A stretch of DNA of 64,000 bases from Melioribacteraceae bacterium (GCA_016342755.1 JAEINS010000002.1:226181-290180); one strand, 5' to 3'. Positions 27,029-35,915 are shown, numbered from the stretch's first letter. The notes: generated by a model from the sequence alone, not told the origin. A program made the numbers and translations.

Positions 27029-30000
27029 TTGCAATAGGAAGTTTAATTAAAAATATTGTACCGCTTTTCGAAGTTTCATCTATTTCTATTGATCCATCAA
27101 CCTTATTTAAAAACTTTTTAACCATATCTAATCCAAGTCCCATTCCTTCAACTTTTGTTGTAAAATCCGGATCAAATATTTTATGCTGTATATCCTCTGA
27201 TATTCCCTTGCCATTATCTTTAACATAGATATAATAGAGTGTTTCACGTTTTTCCAGAATAAACTCTACCTTATTGGCTCTGGCCTGAATTGCATTTCGT
27301 ATAAGGTTTATAAAAGCTCTTTTTAATTGATCGAGATCAGCATTTACAAAAGCCTCATTATAATTACTGGTTAATGTTAGAGTAACTATTTTATCCATAT
27401 ATAAGTTTATTGATTCATTAATAACTGTTATTAATTCAATCTTTTCAATATTCAATTTCGGCATTCTAGCAAAATTTGAAAATTCATTTGCAATGTTTTT
27501 TAACGTATCAATTTGATTAATAATTGTTGTACTTACTTTCCCGAATATATCATTAAACTTGGGCGATTTATCATTGAACGCAATAATAAGCTGTTGTACA
27601 GATAGTTTCATCGGCGTTAATGGATTTTTAATTTCATGGGCAACCTGACGAGCCATTTCTCTCCATGCTGATTCTCTTTCAATTTCTGCAAGCTCTTTTC
27701 TGCTTTTCTCCAAATCTTTAATCATCAAATTAAAACCGGAAATCAATTCGCCAATTTCACCTTTAGATTTATTTTCCAAAGTAATATCCATTTTCCCTTC
27801 GGCCAAATCTCTTGTTGCAGCGGTTATATTTTTAATCGGGTTCGAAATTTGATTTGCCAGAACTGTGCTTATTATAATCACAAGCAGAACAGCTAGTGAA
27901 TAACTACCAAATAAAAACACATCAACTTCCGTATCAGACATTGGAAGTAAAATTCTATTAAACGTATCATTTATCTTAATTATATATTTTTCAGAGTTTA
28001 ATTCTGTCTGGTAATAAAATGAATTGAATTTATAATCTTCAACTTTTTCAATTTCAATATCATCTCTATACCCTTCTATATTTAACCTTTTGTAAACATG
28101 CGCATTTAAATTATCTTTGAATAAACCTATCTGATAATAATTTGCCTCGGAACTGAATATTAAACTTTTCCCTTTGTATATTGAGAAATCTATTCCAAGA
28201 TCGAAATGGGCATTATTGAAAACAGTATAAATATCATTTTCTAATTTTATATTATCAGTACAATATTTATCAACACTTACCGCTCGTTTTTTTAATTTGT
28301 AGTGTATTGCACTATTATTTCTTTCTTCCGTTAAAGTTCTAAAATAAAACGCCAGCATAATTAAAGGTATTATGGAAATTATTAGAAACGCTGAAAGTAA
28401 CTGTCCCTTATAAGTTATCTTTAGTTCTTTGTTTCGTATAAATAATATTAATAAGTAGAACCCAACAAACAGAGTTATTATAGAGGTATGGATGAAAAAC
28501 ACTTTAAAGAAATCGAATAAATTTATAGTGATATTACGTTCTTCCAAACCAACAGCAAGAACATTATCGTATTCCGCAAATGGCGATCTTAAGAGGAAAA
28601 ATCTATAATCCTTTTTATCAGCCGATAAATTTAACCAGCCTTCTTTTTTATGCTCAAAATTAAAATTAGCTATTTTATCTAATTGCTGATTAGATAAATT
28701 TATTTCACCTTTACTAAAAATTAATCTTGAGTCAAAAAATTCCAGCACGTTCAAATTTTGTTTAAGACTTGAAGAAGTTAAACCAACTTTATCAGCCATT
28801 AACAACTCTAATTCATCTTTAGAAATTACTTTTGTTAAGTCGTGAAATATTGACACAACTATATAACCCAGCAATCTGCCATTTTCTTCAAAAGGAATAA
28901 TTCCATGTAACAAAGAAGAATTCTCTTCAATATTATCTTTTTCCTGAACAACAATTTCTTCTTCATTTCCAATTATCAATTCTTCATAATCAATTTCTTT
29001 ATCGAATTTAAATTTAAACTCTCCCAAAATAGTTTTTGAACTATCAAGAATTACAATTGCTGAATTAACTGATTCTGAGTGAAGTAAACTGTTACTCCAA
29101 AGTGAAAACGCCGAGGCATCGTAGTTTGAGGAACCTTCTCCAAAAATTAAATACGCTTGTTCATCATCGCCAAACTGATTCATAACACTTCGCAACTGAT
29201 GTTCCAAAAGATCTTCATCAGGTCTTACTAATTCAATTGCTTTGGTTTTAAGTGATCCAAGTTCCAGTTCATGATCAAAATAAATTAAGTGGGTAATTGA
29301 AGTAATTGAGGCAAAAAAACATAAATAAATAAAAACTGTTTTTATTTCGAAATGTTTTATTTCAATTAGATATACAATGACAAAAACGAGTGTTATGTAT
29401 AATATCCTTGTAAAATCGGTGCCTTGCGGATTTAATTGCGAATAATCATATAAAAGCGAAATGAACTGGTAATAGAGAAAAAGCAGTAACAGACTTTTTT
29501 TCTTATCCTTAAAGAACTTTAAATTAAAGCCAAGAAAATGAGCCGATATCCAGACGGATAAAATCCCTAAACCAAGTAGACTGAATAACATTACAGTTTT
29601 AGGAAAACCCAAAAGTAAGGATATATCCTTAAAATATTGCAATGTAGAATCAAAAACTACGCTTTTAACTGAGGCTCCGAAGCCCCTTAAGAAAACACAG
29701 AAAACAAACGAAATAATGATTGTAATAAGAATTGATTTAAGAAGTGAGTAATTCGTTTTTTCATCAAGATTTTTAATACCAATAATTTTATTAAAAATTA
29801 TATAAATAAGACCAAAGGCAAATAATACTGTGATAAAAAGTTCTAACGGAGAACTTACAATTCCAAATCCAAACTTAGAAGAAAAATAAGAAGAGTCCGC
29901 AAGACTGCTGTTTATGTACTGTTTCGGAATTTCAAATACAAACAAGAGAATTCTAAACACAAGAATAAGTGTTATTAGAAAAATTTCTTTAACGCAAAAC

Positions 30001-30830
30001 TTAGAAATAGATTTAATTTTATGATAAATAAAGAGAGAAATAATCAGTAATAGAATTAGAAAAATTATTTTTTGAATATTTTTTAATACTGTGTATCCCG
30101 GAAGGAAGTAAAATTCTTTTATCGGATTTTCAATTATAACAGTCGCAATTGTTTTATTTTGAAGATTCTTAATATCAAATAAAAATTTACTTTTATCTTT
30201 CATTCTGATTTTTTTATCAGAAAATATTATTTCGAATTCAATACCAATTTCATCAGTCAACTCGGACTTAATACTTTGATGAGTGAAATATCTGTTTTTC
30301 AATAGATAATGTTTCTCAACAATATCAGAAAGGAAAACATAATAAACTTCATTGTTTAAGCGGACCGTATCAATTATTGATAAGTATGTATTCAGTTCGT
30401 TTGTAAAAAAATGACTATTATTGAAACCGTATTTTTTTATTCCAGCTTCATAAAATGAATTAGAAAAAAATTGATCGTTCCATGCAATTGGTTCTAAACC
30501 TGAGTCTGTTACTGTAATATTGTATTCTAAAAAATCATCCGAATTTATAATATCGATTAATTCACTTTGAATGCTGCTCTTTTCAGTTTCAAAATTTTTA
30601 ATAATTTTTTTCAGTTTCGATTGGTTATCCAGAAAACTTGCTTCCGTTTTTGCAAACTTTTCTCTGGTAAGTTTACTGATGCTTTTATTTCTTTCGTTAA
30701 CAATTTGTGTCCAGTCTTCATCAGAAGTATTTTCACCAACCGGTGTAATTGTTTCAATAAAAACAATGCCCAAAACTAAAATTATTAGGAGAGATAAATA
30801 AATCTTAAAAGAGGATGATTGATTTTTCAT
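27021..30830 (-). CDS. Large membrane sensor histidine kinase, NtrY-like
   Basis: A 1269-residue kinase. An N-terminal helix (about 12-30) leads into an extracytoplasmic sensor, then a block of about eight hydrophobic helices (about 245-510), a second outer domain (about 530-770) and a further helix pair with another sensor segment (about 790-985). A HAMP domain follows (ISNPIKNITAATRDLAEGKM). The HisKA box is VAHEIKNPLTPMKLS with His1065, and the HATPase N, G1 and G2 boxes are NLIRNAIQA, DNGKG and GMGLGL. The NtrY-like HEIKNPLTPMKLS box is plain. No response regulator gene is near, so it is an orphan here. It starts 2 bases after the DUF4783 gene's stop and overlaps the helicase start. Confidence 0.9.
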   Translation of the reverse strand: MKNQSSSFKIYLSLLIILVLGIVFIETITPVGENTSDEDWTQIVNERNKSISKLTREKFAKTEASFLDNQSKLKKIIKNFETEKSSIQSELIDIINSDDFLEYNITVTDSGLEPIAWNDQFFSNSFYEAGIKKYGFNNSHFFTNELNTYLSIIDTVRLNNEVYYVFLSDIVEKHYLLKNRYFTHQSIKSELTDEIGIEFEIIFSDKKIRMKDKSKFLFDIKNLQNKTIATVIIENPIKEFYFLPGYTVLKNIQKIIFLILLLIISLFIYHKIKSISKFCVKEIFLITLILVFRILLFVFEIPKQYINSSLADSSYFSSKFGFGIVSSPLELFITVLFAFGLIYIIFNKIIGIKNLDEKTNYSLLKSILITIIISFVFCVFLRGFGASVKSVVFDSTLQYFKDISLLLGFPKTVMLFSLLGLGILSVWISAHFLGFNLKFFKDKKKSLLLLFLYYQFISLLYDYSQLNPQGTDFTRILYITLVFVIVYLIEIKHFEIKTVFIYLCFFASITSITHLIYFDHELELGSLKTKAIELVRPDEDLLEHQLRSVMNQFGDDEQAYLIFGEGSSNYDASAFSLWSNSLLHSESVNSAIVILDSSKTILGEFKFKFDKEIDYEELIIGNEEEIVVQEKDNIEENSSLLHGIIPFEENGRLLGYIVVSIFHDLTKVISKDELELLMADKVGLTSSSLKQNLNVLEFFDSRLIFSKGEINLSNQQLDKIANFNFEHKKEGWLNLSADKKDYRFFLLRSPFAEYDNVLAVGLEERNITINLFDFFKVFFIHTSIITLFVGFYLLILFIRNKELKITYKGQLLSAFLIISIIPLIMLAFYFRTLTEERNNSAIHYKLKKRAVSVDKYCTDNIKLENDIYTVFNNAHFDLGIDFSIYKGKSLIFSSEANYYQIGLFKDNLNAHVYKRLNIEGYRDDIEIEKVEDYKFNSFYYQTELNSEKYIIKINDTFNRILLPMSDTEVDVFLFGSYSLAVLLVIIISTVLANQISNPIKNITAATRDLAEGKMDITLENKSKGEIGELISGFNLMIKDLEKSRKELAEIERESAWREMARQVAHEIKNPLTPMKLSVQQLIIAFNDKSPKFNDIFGKVSTTIINQIDTLKNIANEFSNFARMPKLNIEKIELITVINESINLYMDKIVTLTLTSNYNEAFVNADLDQLKRAFINLIRNAIQARANKVEFILEKRETLYYIYVKDNGKGISEDIQHKIFDPDFTTKVEGMGLGLDMVKKFLNKVDGSIEIDETSKSGTIFLIKLPIAND

Positions 30831-30832
30831 AT

Positions 30833-31276
30833 CTAATTAATTGTAAGCTGAGAAATTTTCCATTTGCCCAAAATACGAATTAAAGAAACAAATACTTTTG
30901 CCGCTTTATGTTTGCCGTTATTAATATATTTTAAAGTCCCCGAAGCAAAGGGTTTTTGAGAACCAGCTCTTACAGTTGAATAATCAAAATCGAAAGGTTT
31001 ATATGAATCAAAAAAATCTTCAAAAATGTAATAAATTTGGTTTGAACTATAATACCCCATTTTCCCGTTTGATAAACTTATGTATGTTTTATTGTCCAGA
31101 TACATATTAAACTTTTCTATTTCGCCCTTTGTCAATCCAATTTTAATTTTATTAAACAAAGTATCAGCCGTTTCAAATTTAATCTGAACAAGTTCACTTT
31201 TATCTTCCCCGGCTACCTGAGCAAAATTAAGCTGTGAAATAAATAGCAGCAATATGATTTTATATAAGATTCTCAT
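30833..31276 (-). CDS. DUF4783 secreted protein
   Basis: 147 residues from the ATG at 31276 (MRILYKIILLLF), with a signal peptide ending NFAQ. The rest has the NTF2-like DUF4783 pattern common in Bacteroidetes: LTKGEIEKFNMYLDNKTYIS, YYSSNQIYYIFEDFFDSYKP, then SGTLKYINNGK and KWKISQLTIN at the end. An upstream in-frame ATG at 31330 would add 18 residues of no family likeness and sits next to the terminator of the preceding gene. The fold suggests a small ligand or partner pocket. Function unknown. It heads the gene run ending with the amidase and sits directly before the histidine kinase, which it may serve, an inference. Confidence 0.75.
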   Translation of the reverse strand: MRILYKIILLLFISQLNFAQVAGEDKSELVQIKFETADTLFNKIKIGLTKGEIEKFNMYLDNKTYISLSNGKMGYYSSNQIYYIFEDFFDSYKPFDFDYSTVRAGSQKPFASGTLKYINNGKHKAAKVFVSLIRILGKWKISQLTIN

Positions 31277-31319
31277 TTTTCTAATAATTTTTAACTTTAT
31301 GAAAATAGCTAAAATAAAT

Positions 31320-31349
31320 AAAAAAAGCATACCAGTATGATATGCTTTT
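31320..31349 (-). terminator. Terminator after FN3 lipoprotein gene
   Basis: Stem AAAAGCATA / TATGCTTTT followed on the minus strand by TTTATTTATTTT, 22 bases after the lipoprotein stop. It separates that gene from the DUF4783-kinase-helicase run. Confidence 0.8.
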
Positions 31350-31370
31350 GTAATAAGTTATTCTTAAAAT

Positions 31371-32228
31371 TTATCTGTCTAACTTTTTAACACCATCTTT
31401 TGTAGAAATATTTCTTTTAATAGTTCTATTTCCACTTGCTTTAAGCATTTTTTCGCCTTCAAGTAATTGGAATGCCCAATCAAATGACATTGTTTCTCCG
31501 GTTAAAGAATTGATTCTTATTTTTCCGTAATATCCGTCGAAAGTCCAAATTACATATGTATGTCCGATAATAGCTTCTGTATATTTAACATTTTCACCGC
31601 TAACTAAAGGAATCCATCCGCCATCAGGGGCAAATTCAATTTCGTAAATATCCTGAGTTGATCCCATATCCTGTAATTCACTATCATCCCAAACATTTAT
31701 GTAATAGGTATTTTCATAATTTTCAAAGAAAAAATCACAAATATCCGAATCAAAAGAAACAGCTGAAAAATCATTAAATGTAAATCCACTCAATCCCGGG
31801 AATCTCAAATAATCTTTAATAACTTGATTCTTTCCTTCAGGACGTGTTATTCCAACAGCTTCATCTAAACTAAGATCACTTTCGTTTCCGCTTGCATCAA
31901 ATGCAGTTACAGCATAATAAACAACTCTGCCATTATCTAACCCGCTATCAATGTAATAATTAACATCGTAGTTTACATCAGTAAGTCTGGTAAAATTATT
32001 ATTGTCATCCGATTCATAAATACTGTATCCATCAACATCTTCTTCCGGACTAAAATCCCATGTAACGTGAAGTTCGCCATCACCAGTATAAATTTTTAAG
32101 TTTGTTGGTGCAGATGGAGCTTCATTATCAATAAATATATGATCGTCATCGTCGTCATCACATGCTGTAAATCCAAACGCTAAAGTAAGCGTTAATAAAA
32201 GGTGTAAAGTTATTTTTGAAAATTTCAT
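31371..32228 (-). CDS. Fibronectin type III lipoprotein
   Basis: 285 residues from the ATG at 32228, which has an excellent GGAGGAAACA ribosome binding site; the earlier in-frame codon at 32255 lacks one. A lipoprotein signal ends at LTLAFGFTAC, followed by a run of six aspartates (DDDDDD), a known outer-surface export mark in several Bacteroidetes. One fibronectin type III domain follows (about 35-125: APSAPTNLKIYTGDGELHVT to AVTAFDASGNESDLS). The C-terminal 150 residues form a beta-rich domain I do not recognise. Likely an outer-membrane-anchored surface protein, partner unknown. Confidence 0.8.
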   Translation of the reverse strand: MKFSKITLHLLLTLTLAFGFTACDDDDDDHIFIDNEAPSAPTNLKIYTGDGELHVTWDFSPEEDVDGYSIYESDDNNNFTRLTDVNYDVNYYIDSGLDNGRVVYYAVTAFDASGNESDLSLDEAVGITRPEGKNQVIKDYLRFPGLSGFTFNDFSAVSFDSDICDFFFENYENTYYINVWDDSELQDMGSTQDIYEIEFAPDGGWIPLVSGENVKYTEAIIGHTYVIWTFDGYYGKIRINSLTGETMSFDWAFQLLEGEKMLKASGNRTIKRNISTKDGVKKLDR

Positions 32229-32362
32229 TGTTTCCTCCGTAAATGATTTTAGCAATAGTTTTCAAACTTAGTGCCAAAGTCATATAATTGTTCATCCCCA
32301 TAAAAAGCAAAGATATACCACAAAATTGTATTTATAAACTTAACTAAGAAACCTTTAAAATA

Positions 32363-32401
32363 AAAAAGTGCTCATTATTTTATACATAGTGAACACTTTT
32401 T
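32363..32401 (-). terminator. Terminator of the pyr operon
   Basis: Imperfect stem AAAAAGTG..TCA / TGA..CACTTTTT with a long loop, about 55 bases after the pyrC stop on the minus strand. Confidence 0.55.
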
Positions 32402-32425
32402 AGTAATATTTTTCTTTTAGTGGCA

Positions 32426-32443
32426 CAGATTGCTAGCAATCTG
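32426..32443. repeat. Perfect 18-base palindrome (REP-like)
   Basis: CAGATTGCTAGCAATCTG is its own reverse complement. It lies 12 bases after the pyrC stop, within GTGGCACAGATTGC..., a form resembling short extragenic palindromes of this phylum. It may help stabilise or end the pyr transcript. Only one copy was seen here. Confidence 0.6.
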
Positions 32444-32455
32444 CGATACATTTAA

Positions 32456-33745
32456 CTATATCTCTCTAAATTCACCTTCAAAGAACATTTTATTGTTATT
32501 GATAGTTGCTAATGATTTACCTGTCATTAATCTCTTATCAAATGGTGAGTTTTTAGAAATTGATTTGAACTCACTCTTATCAGCAGTCCACACAACATCA
32601 GTATCAATAATTGTTAAATTTGCTTTCTCTCCGGCTTCAAATTTTGGAACCGGAAGATTAAGAATTTTCCTAGGGTTTATTGATAACTTCTCAACTAATT
32701 GTTCAAAAGTCAAATGTTTTTTGTGTAATAATTCGCTTACCGCTAAACCTAATTGAGTTTCTAGCCCAATAATTCCGTTTGGAGAATAAACAAATTCAAC
32801 TTCTTTATCCTCGCTTGCGTGTGGTGCGTGATCACTAGCTATACAATCAATAGTTCCGTCTTTCAATCCTTCAATCATTGCATCAACATCTTCTTTAGAT
32901 CTTAAAGGAGGATTCATTTTAAAGTTTGGATCATAAGTTTTGCAACATTCATCAGTTAAAGTAAAGTGATGAGGTGTAACTTCGGCAGTAACTTTTATTC
33001 CTTTTTTCTTTGCTTCGCGAACAAACTCAACTGACTGCTTTGAACTTATATGAGCAATGTGAACTCTACCGCCAGCATATTCAGTCATTATAATATCGCG
33101 CATAACAATTAAATCCTCAGCAACGGTAGGAATTGATGGAAGCCCCAACTGAGTAGAAACAAAACTCTCGTTCATTGCGCCGCCGGCTAAAGATTCATCT
33201 TCACAATGCTCAATAATTGGGGCATCGTACATGCTTGAATATTCTAAAGCACTTCTTAAAACTGCGGCAGTTTTTACAACTGTTCCATCATCAGAAAATC
33301 CTACTGCTCCAGCTTCAACCATTTCTGCAATTGGTGCTAAAGCTTCACCTTTTCTTCCAACAGTAACAGCTCCAATAGGATTTACATCAACTAAATGATC
33401 TTTTGCTTTTTCAATTATAAAACGTATAACTTCCGCAGAATCTGTACATGGACTTGTGTTCGGCATTGCTGCAACTCCGGTAAAACCTCCGGCAGCAGCT
33501 GAATCGCAGCCAGTTTCAACTGTTTCAGCATGTTCTTTGCCAGGTTCACGCAAATGAACGTGCATATCATATAATCCGGGAACACAATATTTTCCGCTAA
33601 AATCATAAACTTTTGATTCTTTTAATTCTTCTTCTAAGATGTCACCAACTTTTTCGATAACTCCATCTTTAATCAAAAGGTCTTTTGCTTCATTTATATT
33701 CTGAGCCGGATTAACTAGTGTTATTCCTTTTAATACTATTTGCAT
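32456..33745 (-). CDS. pyrC: Dihydroorotase
   Basis: 429-residue class I dihydroorotase that cyclises carbamoyl-aspartate in pyrimidine synthesis. The metal-binding histidines His62 and His64 lie in DMHVHLREPGKEH. The later FTGVAAMPNTSP, IEHCEDESL, and the carboxylated-lysine/His region around GGRVHIAHISSKQS are also present, with ASDHAPHASEDKE at the C-terminal metal site. It is the last gene of pyrR-pyrB-pyrC, 7 bases after pyrB. The usual class I length is 420-430. Confidence 0.96.
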   Translation of the reverse strand: MQIVLKGITLVNPAQNINEAKDLLIKDGVIEKVGDILEEELKESKVYDFSGKYCVPGLYDMHVHLREPGKEHAETVETGCDSAAAGGFTGVAAMPNTSPCTDSAEVIRFIIEKAKDHLVDVNPIGAVTVGRKGEALAPIAEMVEAGAVGFSDDGTVVKTAAVLRSALEYSSMYDAPIIEHCEDESLAGGAMNESFVSTQLGLPSIPTVAEDLIVMRDIIMTEYAGGRVHIAHISSKQSVEFVREAKKKGIKVTAEVTPHHFTLTDECCKTYDPNFKMNPPLRSKEDVDAMIEGLKDGTIDCIASDHAPHASEDKEVEFVYSPNGIIGLETQLGLAVSELLHKKHLTFEQLVEKLSINPRKILNLPVPKFEAGEKANLTIIDTDVVWTADKSEFKSISKNSPFDKRLMTGKSLATINNNKMFFEGEFREI

Positions 33746-33752
33746 TTTATTA

Positions 33753-34688
33753 TCACCTAAGATTATTTGTATTCATTGTTCCTAGTAAATATAGCACCGA
33801 CATTCTAACTGCTACACCGTTTGTAACCTGATTTAAAATTACCTGATAAGGACCATCAGCAACTTCTGATGTTATTTCAACACCTCTATTTATGGGACCA
33901 GGATGCAAAATTAAAATATCCTTATTAAAATTATCAATTCTTTTTTTTGTAACACCAAAGTACTTATGATATTCTCTTGTAGATGGAATCGATACACCAG
34001 CATCTCTTTCTAACTGAATTCTTAAAACATTCAGGACATCACTTTCTTTGATTGCTTTATCAATATTATGATAAACTTTTACACCTAATTTTTCAATCTG
34101 CCAGGGTATTAATGTTGCGGGACCACAAACCGAAACTTGTGCACCCATTGCCTGTAATCCGTAAATATTTGATAATGCAACCCTGCTATGCGCAACATCA
34201 CCAACTATACAGACTTTCAAACCTTCAAGCTTACCAAGTTTTTCTCTTATTGAATACATATCTAATAATGCTTGAGTTGGATGTTCATGTCTTCCATCAC
34301 CAGCGTTAATAATGTTTGCATCACTTATGCGTGTTAAAAATTGCGGAACACCTGCTGATTGATGTCGGACTACTATCATATCAACTTTCATTGCTTCAAT
34401 ATTTCTTACAGTATCTTTGAAAGTTTCTCCTTTCTTTGTAGCACTTGTAGAAGTCGAAAAGTTTATAGTATCGGCTGTAAGTCTTTTCTGAGCTAGTTCA
34501 AAAGAAATTCTTGTTCTTGTTGAATTCTCGAAAAACAAATTAACTATTGTTTTTCCCTTTAATGTAGGAACTTTTTTGATTGGTCTGTCAAGTACTTCCC
34601 TAAAAGTTGTGGCCGTGTCAAGAATCATCTGAATATCTTCCCTCGGTACACCATGAAGACCTAATAAATGTTTACTTGTTAATGGCAT
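33753..34688 (-). CDS. pyrB: Aspartate carbamoyltransferase catalytic subunit
   Basis: 311 residues. The carbamoyl-phosphate loop is FFENSTRTRISFE (Ser56-Thr57-Arg58-Thr59-Arg60), followed by IVVRHQSAG, GDGRHEHPTQALLD and the HPGPINRG aspartate site. The protein condenses carbamoyl phosphate with aspartate, the first committed step of pyrimidine synthesis. No pyrI regulatory subunit gene is near, consistent with an unregulated trimer or a PyrC partner, as in gram-positives. It lies between pyrR and pyrC with 3- and 7-base gaps, so the three are one operon under the pyrR leader. Confidence 0.97.
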   Translation of the reverse strand: MPLTSKHLLGLHGVPREDIQMILDTATTFREVLDRPIKKVPTLKGKTIVNLFFENSTRTRISFELAQKRLTADTINFSTSTSATKKGETFKDTVRNIEAMKVDMIVVRHQSAGVPQFLTRISDANIINAGDGRHEHPTQALLDMYSIREKLGKLEGLKVCIVGDVAHSRVALSNIYGLQAMGAQVSVCGPATLIPWQIEKLGVKVYHNIDKAIKESDVLNVLRIQLERDAGVSIPSTREYHKYFGVTKKRIDNFNKDILILHPGPINRGVEITSEVADGPYQVILNQVTNGVAVRMSVLYLLGTMNTNNLR

Positions 34689-34691
34689 ATT

Positions 34692-35246
34692 TTACTCGCT
34701 ATCTAAGTGTGGACTTTCAACTAAATAAACCGCGTCTTCATCGTCGGTCTCTATCATTTTAACTTTTACTTCTTCGTTAATTGAAGTAGGAACATTTTTA
34801 CCAACAAAGTCTGGCTTAATCGGCATTTCTCTGTGTCCTCTATCAACTAAAACACAAAACTGGATTGTGTTTGGTCTTCCAAGATCCATCAGTGCATCAA
34901 GAGCTGCTCTTACAGTTCTTCCGGTATAAAGTACATCATCAATAAGAATTACATTTTTTTCAGAAATATCAAACGTAATATCAGTAACAGAAACTTCAGG
35001 CTGCTTTAATCTTTCTCTAAAATCATCTCTGTAGAGTGTAATATCCAAAACGCCAATGTTCAAATCCACATTATCAATTTGGTCTATTTTCTCTTTAATT
35101 CTGCGGGCTACAAACTCTCCGCGGGTTCTCATTCCTACCAATACAACGTCTTCAGTTCCTTTATTTCGCTCAATAATTTCATGAGCCAGACGCGTAATTG
35201 TACGGACTAATCCCTGCTCGTCGATTAACTTTGCTTTAATATTCAT
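34692..35246 (-). CDS. pyrR: Bifunctional pyr operon regulator / uracil phosphoribosyltransferase
   Basis: 184 residues of the type I phosphoribosyltransferase fold. The PRPP loop is VILIDDVLYTGRTVRAALDAL (shown in part; about residues 95-112). The N-terminal IIERNKGTEDVVLVGMRTRG and the C-terminal VDRGHREMPIKPDFVGKNVP are PyrR hallmarks. PyrR binds UMP and a short RNA stem-loop and thereby promotes transcription termination in pyr leaders; it also has uracil phosphoribosyltransferase activity. It is first in the operon. The start ATG follows an eight-T tract directly, so expression of its own gene depends on read-through of the hairpin upstream. Confidence 0.95.
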   Translation of the reverse strand: MNIKAKLIDEQGLVRTITRLAHEIIERNKGTEDVVLVGMRTRGEFVARRIKEKIDQIDNVDLNIGVLDITLYRDDFRERLKQPEVSVTDITFDISEKNVILIDDVLYTGRTVRAALDALMDLGRPNTIQFCVLVDRGHREMPIKPDFVGKNVPTSINEEVKVKMIETDDEDAVYLVESPHLDSE

Positions 35247-35315
35247 AAAAAAAATCCCCTAAGACGGAATTGTCTGAGAGGCCTCCATTGGTTAATATGA
35301 TATGTCTTTTCGAAA
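35247..35315 (-). promoter_or_regulatory. Pyr leader attenuator: intrinsic terminator abutting the pyrR start codon
   Basis: On the minus strand CCTCTCAGAC, a 6-base loop and GTCTTAGGGG form a 10-pair hairpin with one mismatch (35281-35256), followed by A and eight T (35254-35247), then the pyrR ATG at 35246. An upstream AAGAC (about 35315-35311) could compete for the GTCTT arm. The 3' arm contains AGGGGA, the only ribosome-binding-site-like run before pyrR, so the hairpin could also hide it. PyrR control is established for such leaders in Bacillus; here it is inference. Confidence 0.7.
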
Positions 35316-35522
35316 TGTTTAACACCTTTTTTATCTCACGGATAAAGTTAAAGGAAATTTTATTTGCACAAACGTAACTGAAATATTTTTAAAAGTAAAG
35401 CAGGAAGTGAGAGGAAAATTCCAAAACGCAAATCTCAAAGATTAAATAAAAGCCAAATACTAAACTGCAAATAGCAAAAATAAATAAAGACCGGAGAAAA
35501 AAGATTTCTAAATGTAGTTTCT

Positions 35523-35555
35523 TGTCATCCCGAACAATCTTTTCGTGAGGGATCT
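35523..35555 (+). repeat. Dispersed palindromic repeat, copy 2
   Basis: TGTCATCCCGAA at the start and GTGAGGGATCT at the end. Read in reverse complement it matches the right half of the element at 58307-58338 at both ends (AGATCCCTCA and TTCGGGATGACA). It is followed by a short hairpin at 35559-35582 (TCAGTGG / CCACTGA) and a degenerate related sequence starting TGTCATTCTGAG at 35607. Confidence 0.6.
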
Positions 35556-35708
35556 TTTTCAGTGGCCGTAAAGAACCACTGAGGCTGTCTCAAAACTCTT
35601 AGATAATGTCATTCTGAGGAGTGATTTTGGGTACCATTTATAAGATTCCCACATTAGATTAATTTCTGTTTAAAGGAACAAACTCTCCAACGCCACCAAA
35701 AATTTTCA

Positions 35709-35915
35709 TTGAACGATACTGACCAACGCTCACCAAGAAGTTTTTCTCCGTTGAACGATACTGACCAACGCTCACCAAGAAGTTTTTCTCCGTTGAACGA
35801 TACTGACCAACGCTCACCAAGAAGTTTTTCTCCGTTGGACGATACTGACCAATGTTCACCCATAAGTCTTTCTCCGTTGGACGATACTGAGCAACCTTCA
35901 ATAAAAAAACTTCCT
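35709..35915. repeat. 42-bp tandem repeat, about 4.8 copies
   Basis: Units start with TTGAACGATACTGACCAACG and recur every 42 bases, at 35709, 35751, 35793, 35835 and 35877. The first three are identical; the fourth and fifth drift (TTGGACGATACTGACCAATG). Because 42 is divisible by 3, no stop codon appears, and three frames stay open on both strands, the longest 149 codons on the minus strand (35654-36103). The predicted 14-residue repeats differ by frame and look like no known protein, so I treat the array as a non-coding minisatellite with weak coding potential. Confidence 0.75.

Noticed and set aside
35272..35288. PyrR-type motif GTCTGAGAGGCCTCC on the plus strand
   Set aside because: It is on the strand opposite the pyr mRNA; the GAGGCCTC part is a palindrome, which explains the resemblance.
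35709..35915. Tandem repeat as a CRISPR array
   Set aside because: Units are contiguous with no unique spacers, and no cas genes are near.
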